Part shown: positions 4,938 through 6,019 of the stretch, piece after piece | Layout: each line of letters starts with the position of its first letter | Position numbering within the stretch: the first letter of the stretch is position 1 | Source of the DNA: PR03 sp031362725 | GTDB taxonomy: Bacteria; Myxococcota_A; UBA9160; PR03 | Length of the DNA stretch: 6,019 nt | Assembly (NCBI GenBank): GCA_031362725.1 | Contig: JANLTC010000400.1 | Location: 1 to 6,019 of the forward strand | Direction: 5' to 3' | The notes under the pieces: generated by a model | Databases searched by the model: none | What the model saw: the letters and a program-made list of their open reading frames with translations, nothing else | What the model was told of the DNA's origin: nothing | Position numbers and translations under genes: made by a program

Positions 4938-5479
4938 TGCGACCGCGATTGCTCGAGCGTTATCGCAGCGAAATCACCGCCAAGCTCTCCGAGGAGTTCG
5001 GCTACAAGAATCCGATGCAGGTGCCGCGCCTCGAGAAGATCGTGCTCAACATGGGCGTCGGCGAGGCGACCCAGAACCAGAAGCTGCTCGAGAAGGCGAC
5101 CGAGGAACTGACCGCGATCGCCGGCCAGAAGCCGCTGGTCCGGAAGGCACGCAAGTCGATCGCGAACTTCAAGCTTCGCGAGGGCCAGAGCATCGGCGCG
5201 ATGGTGACACTGCGCGGCGACCGCATGTGGGAGTTCTTCGATCGGCTCGTCAGCGTCGCGCTGCCGCGTGTGCGCGACTTCAAGGGCGTCTCGCCGAAGG
5301 CGTTCGACGGACGCGGCAACTACACGCTCGGCGTGCGCGAACAGATCATCTTCCCCGAAGTGAACTACGACCAGGTCGAGAAGATCTCGGGACTCAACGT
5401 AACGGTGTGCACCAGCGCGCGGAACGATGCCGAGGGCAAGGCGCTGCTCGCTCATCTCGGCATGCCCTTCCGGACCTGA
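4937..5479 (+). CDS. rplE: 50S ribosomal protein L5
   Basis: L5 binds 5S rRNA in the central protuberance and contacts P-site tRNA and S13. The 180-residue product has RLLERYRSEITAKLSEEFGY, PMQVPRLEKIVLNMGVGEA, GQKPLVRKARKSIANFKLRE, MVTLRGDRMWEFFDRLVSVA, LPRVRDFKGVSPKAFDGRGN and REQIIFPEVNYDQVEKISGL, and ends HLGMPFRT. It is full length and ungapped relative to the family. The ATG shares its A with the rplN TGA. In the canonical order rplX precedes it and rpsN follows it; both are absent here, so rplE sits between rplN and rpsH. In E. coli the S8 repressor site overlaps the rplX-rplE junction, which does not exist here. Confidence 0.98.
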   Translation: MRPRLLERYRSEITAKLSEEFGYKNPMQVPRLEKIVLNMGVGEATQNQKLLEKATEELTAIAGQKPLVRKARKSIANFKLREGQSIGAMVTLRGDRMWEFFDRLVSVALPRVRDFKGVSPKAFDGRGNYTLGVREQIIFPEVNYDQVEKISGLNVTVCTSARNDAEGKALLAHLGMPFRT

Positions 5480-5493
5480 TCGCACGGCTCGAA

Positions 5494-5521
5494 GCGCCGG
5501 GCCCGTTGGGGCACTTGGCGC
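5494..5521 (+). promoter_or_regulatory. Hairpin in the rplE-rpsH spacer, at the expected site of rpsN
   Basis: GCGCC (5494-5498) can pair with GGCGC (5517-5521). Inside it, GCCC (5501-5504) pairs with GGGC (5509-5512) around a GTTG loop, leaving a GG bulge on one side and ACTT on the other. AGGAG for rpsH follows at 5526-5530. No U-tract follows, so this is not an obvious terminator. The 61-nt spacer holds no S14 remnant in any forward frame that I translated. A role as an S8 or other regulatory target is possible but unproven. Confidence 0.4.
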
Positions 5522-5540
5522 GGACAGGAGATCGCAACCA

Positions 5541-5936
5541 ATGATGACGGACCCCATCGCCGACATGCTGGCGCGGATCCGCAACGCCGGAATGGCGAAG
5601 CACCCGGAACTCGCCCTGCCGGCATCGAATACCAAGCTCGCGATCGCGCGGGTGCTCGTCGAAGCGGGCTTCCTCGAGAATGTCCACGTCGAGGCCCGCG
5701 AGGGTCGCGCGACGTTGGTTCTCGGCGTTCGCTACGACGACGACGGTCAGCCGCTGGTCGATGGCCTGAAGCGCGTTTCGCGACCCGGTCGGCGCGTCTA
5801 CGTGGGCCACGACGAGATCCCGCGCGTACGGGAGGGCCTTGGTGTCGCGGTGATCTCCACTTCGAAAGGCATTCTCTCCGACCGCGCGGCCCGCGAGGCC
5901 AGCATCGGCGGCGAACTGCTCTGCGAGGTCTGGTGA
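5541..5936 (+). CDS. rpsH: 30S ribosomal protein S8
   Basis: S8 binds helix 21 of 16S rRNA in the central domain and, in E. coli, represses the spc operon. The 131-residue product has MTDPIADMLARIRNAG at the start, LPASNTKLAIARVLVEAGFL, a central LKRVSRPGRRVYVGHDEIPR and the C-terminal rRNA-binding signature GLGVAVISTSKGILSDRAAR followed by GGELLCEVW. Two ATGs lie in tandem (5541 and 5544). The first is kept because AGGAG at 5526-5530 is already 10 nt away; the second would give 130 residues, equal to E. coli. It is separated from rplE by a 61-nt spacer where rpsN would be expected. Confidence 0.98.
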   Translation: MMTDPIADMLARIRNAGMAKHPELALPASNTKLAIARVLVEAGFLENVHVEAREGRATLVLGVRYDDDGQPLVDGLKRVSRPGRRVYVGHDEIPRVREGLGVAVISTSKGILSDRAAREASIGGELLCEVW

Positions 5937-5937
5937 G

Positions 5938-6019
5938 ATGTCGCGCATCGGACGCAAAGCAATCGAGATCCCTTCGGGTGTCTCCGTCGAGCAGGCGGAC
6001 GGTGAAGTGCGCGTTCGTG
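5938..6019 (+). CDS. rplF: 50S ribosomal protein L6, N-terminal fragment (continues past the window)
   Basis: L6 lies near the GTPase-associated centre and the sarcin-ricin loop. Only the first 27 residues are present; they begin MSRIGRKAIEIPSGVSV, matching the family's typical start in which a conserved Pro precedes the first beta-strand. The ATG is 1 nt after the rpsH TGA, with GAGGT at 5925-5929 placed 8 nt upstream. Position after rpsH is canonical for the spc operon. The fragment is short, but sequence and context agree. Confidence 0.93.
   Translation, partial: MSRIGRKAIEIPSGVSVEQADGEVRVR

Noticed and set aside
5480..5540. Degraded rpsN (S14) remnant in the rplE-rpsH spacer
   Set aside because: Two forward frames were translated in full. 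Neither shows the zinc-ribbon cysteines or the S14 C-terminal signature, so no pseudogene is called.
4793..5635. Antisense open frame (280 codons) across rplN, rplE and rpsH
   Set aside because: Shadow frame opposite L14, L5 and S8, with no independent support.

Overview
This window is a contiguous piece of the bacterial S10-spc ribosomal protein gene cluster, all on the + strand. It runs from the 3' end of tuf (EF-Tu) into the first 27 codons of rplF (L6). The DNA is GC-rich and the proteins are clearly bacterial (S10, L4, L23, L2, S19, L22, S3, L16, L29, S17, L14, L5, S8, L6). The strong G/C bias at third positions and the long antisense shadow frames fit a high-GC genome. I cannot name the phylum from sequence alone. 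The tuf-rpsJ linkage is widespread in bacteria.

Layout: tuf (partial, 2-142), rpsJ (171-488), rplD (491-1126), rplW (1123-1410), rplB (1410-2243), rpsS (2244-2522), rplV (2524-2871), a 50-nt spacer with two back-to-back hairpins, rpsC (2922-3602), rplP (3606-4022), rpmC (GTG start, 4019-4252), rpsQ (4249-4512), a 56-nt spacer occupied by an open 19-codon mini-frame, rplN (4569-4937), rplE (4937-5479), a 61-nt spacer with a hairpin, rpsH (5541-5936), rplF (5938 onward). Most junctions overlap by 1-4 nt (ATGA, GTGA, TGATG) or abut (TAGATG), so one polycistronic message with translational coupling is the obvious reading. I see no internal promoter or intrinsic terminator.

The most unusual feature is what is absent. 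Against the canonical order rpsJ-rplC-rplD-rplW-rplB-rpsS-rplV-rpsC-rplP-rpmC-rpsQ-rplN-rplX-rplE-rpsN-rpsH-rplF, three genes are missing: rplC (L3), rplX (L24) and rpsN (S14). The flanking genes are complete at all three points, and no remnant is visible. L3 and L24 are the two 50S assembly-initiator proteins described for E. coli, so they must be encoded elsewhere, be replaced, or have been lost through an assembly or editing artefact.

The second notable signal is an 18-nt near-repeat (17/18 identical) with a self-complementary core. One copy lies in the rplV-rpsC spacer and the other inside the non-conserved C-terminal tail of L29. A third GC-rich hairpin precedes rpsH, in the place where rpsN would normally be. 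The rpsQ-rplN spacer is a separate oddity: it stays open in the rpsQ frame after the TAG stop and ends in an ATGA overlap with rplN.
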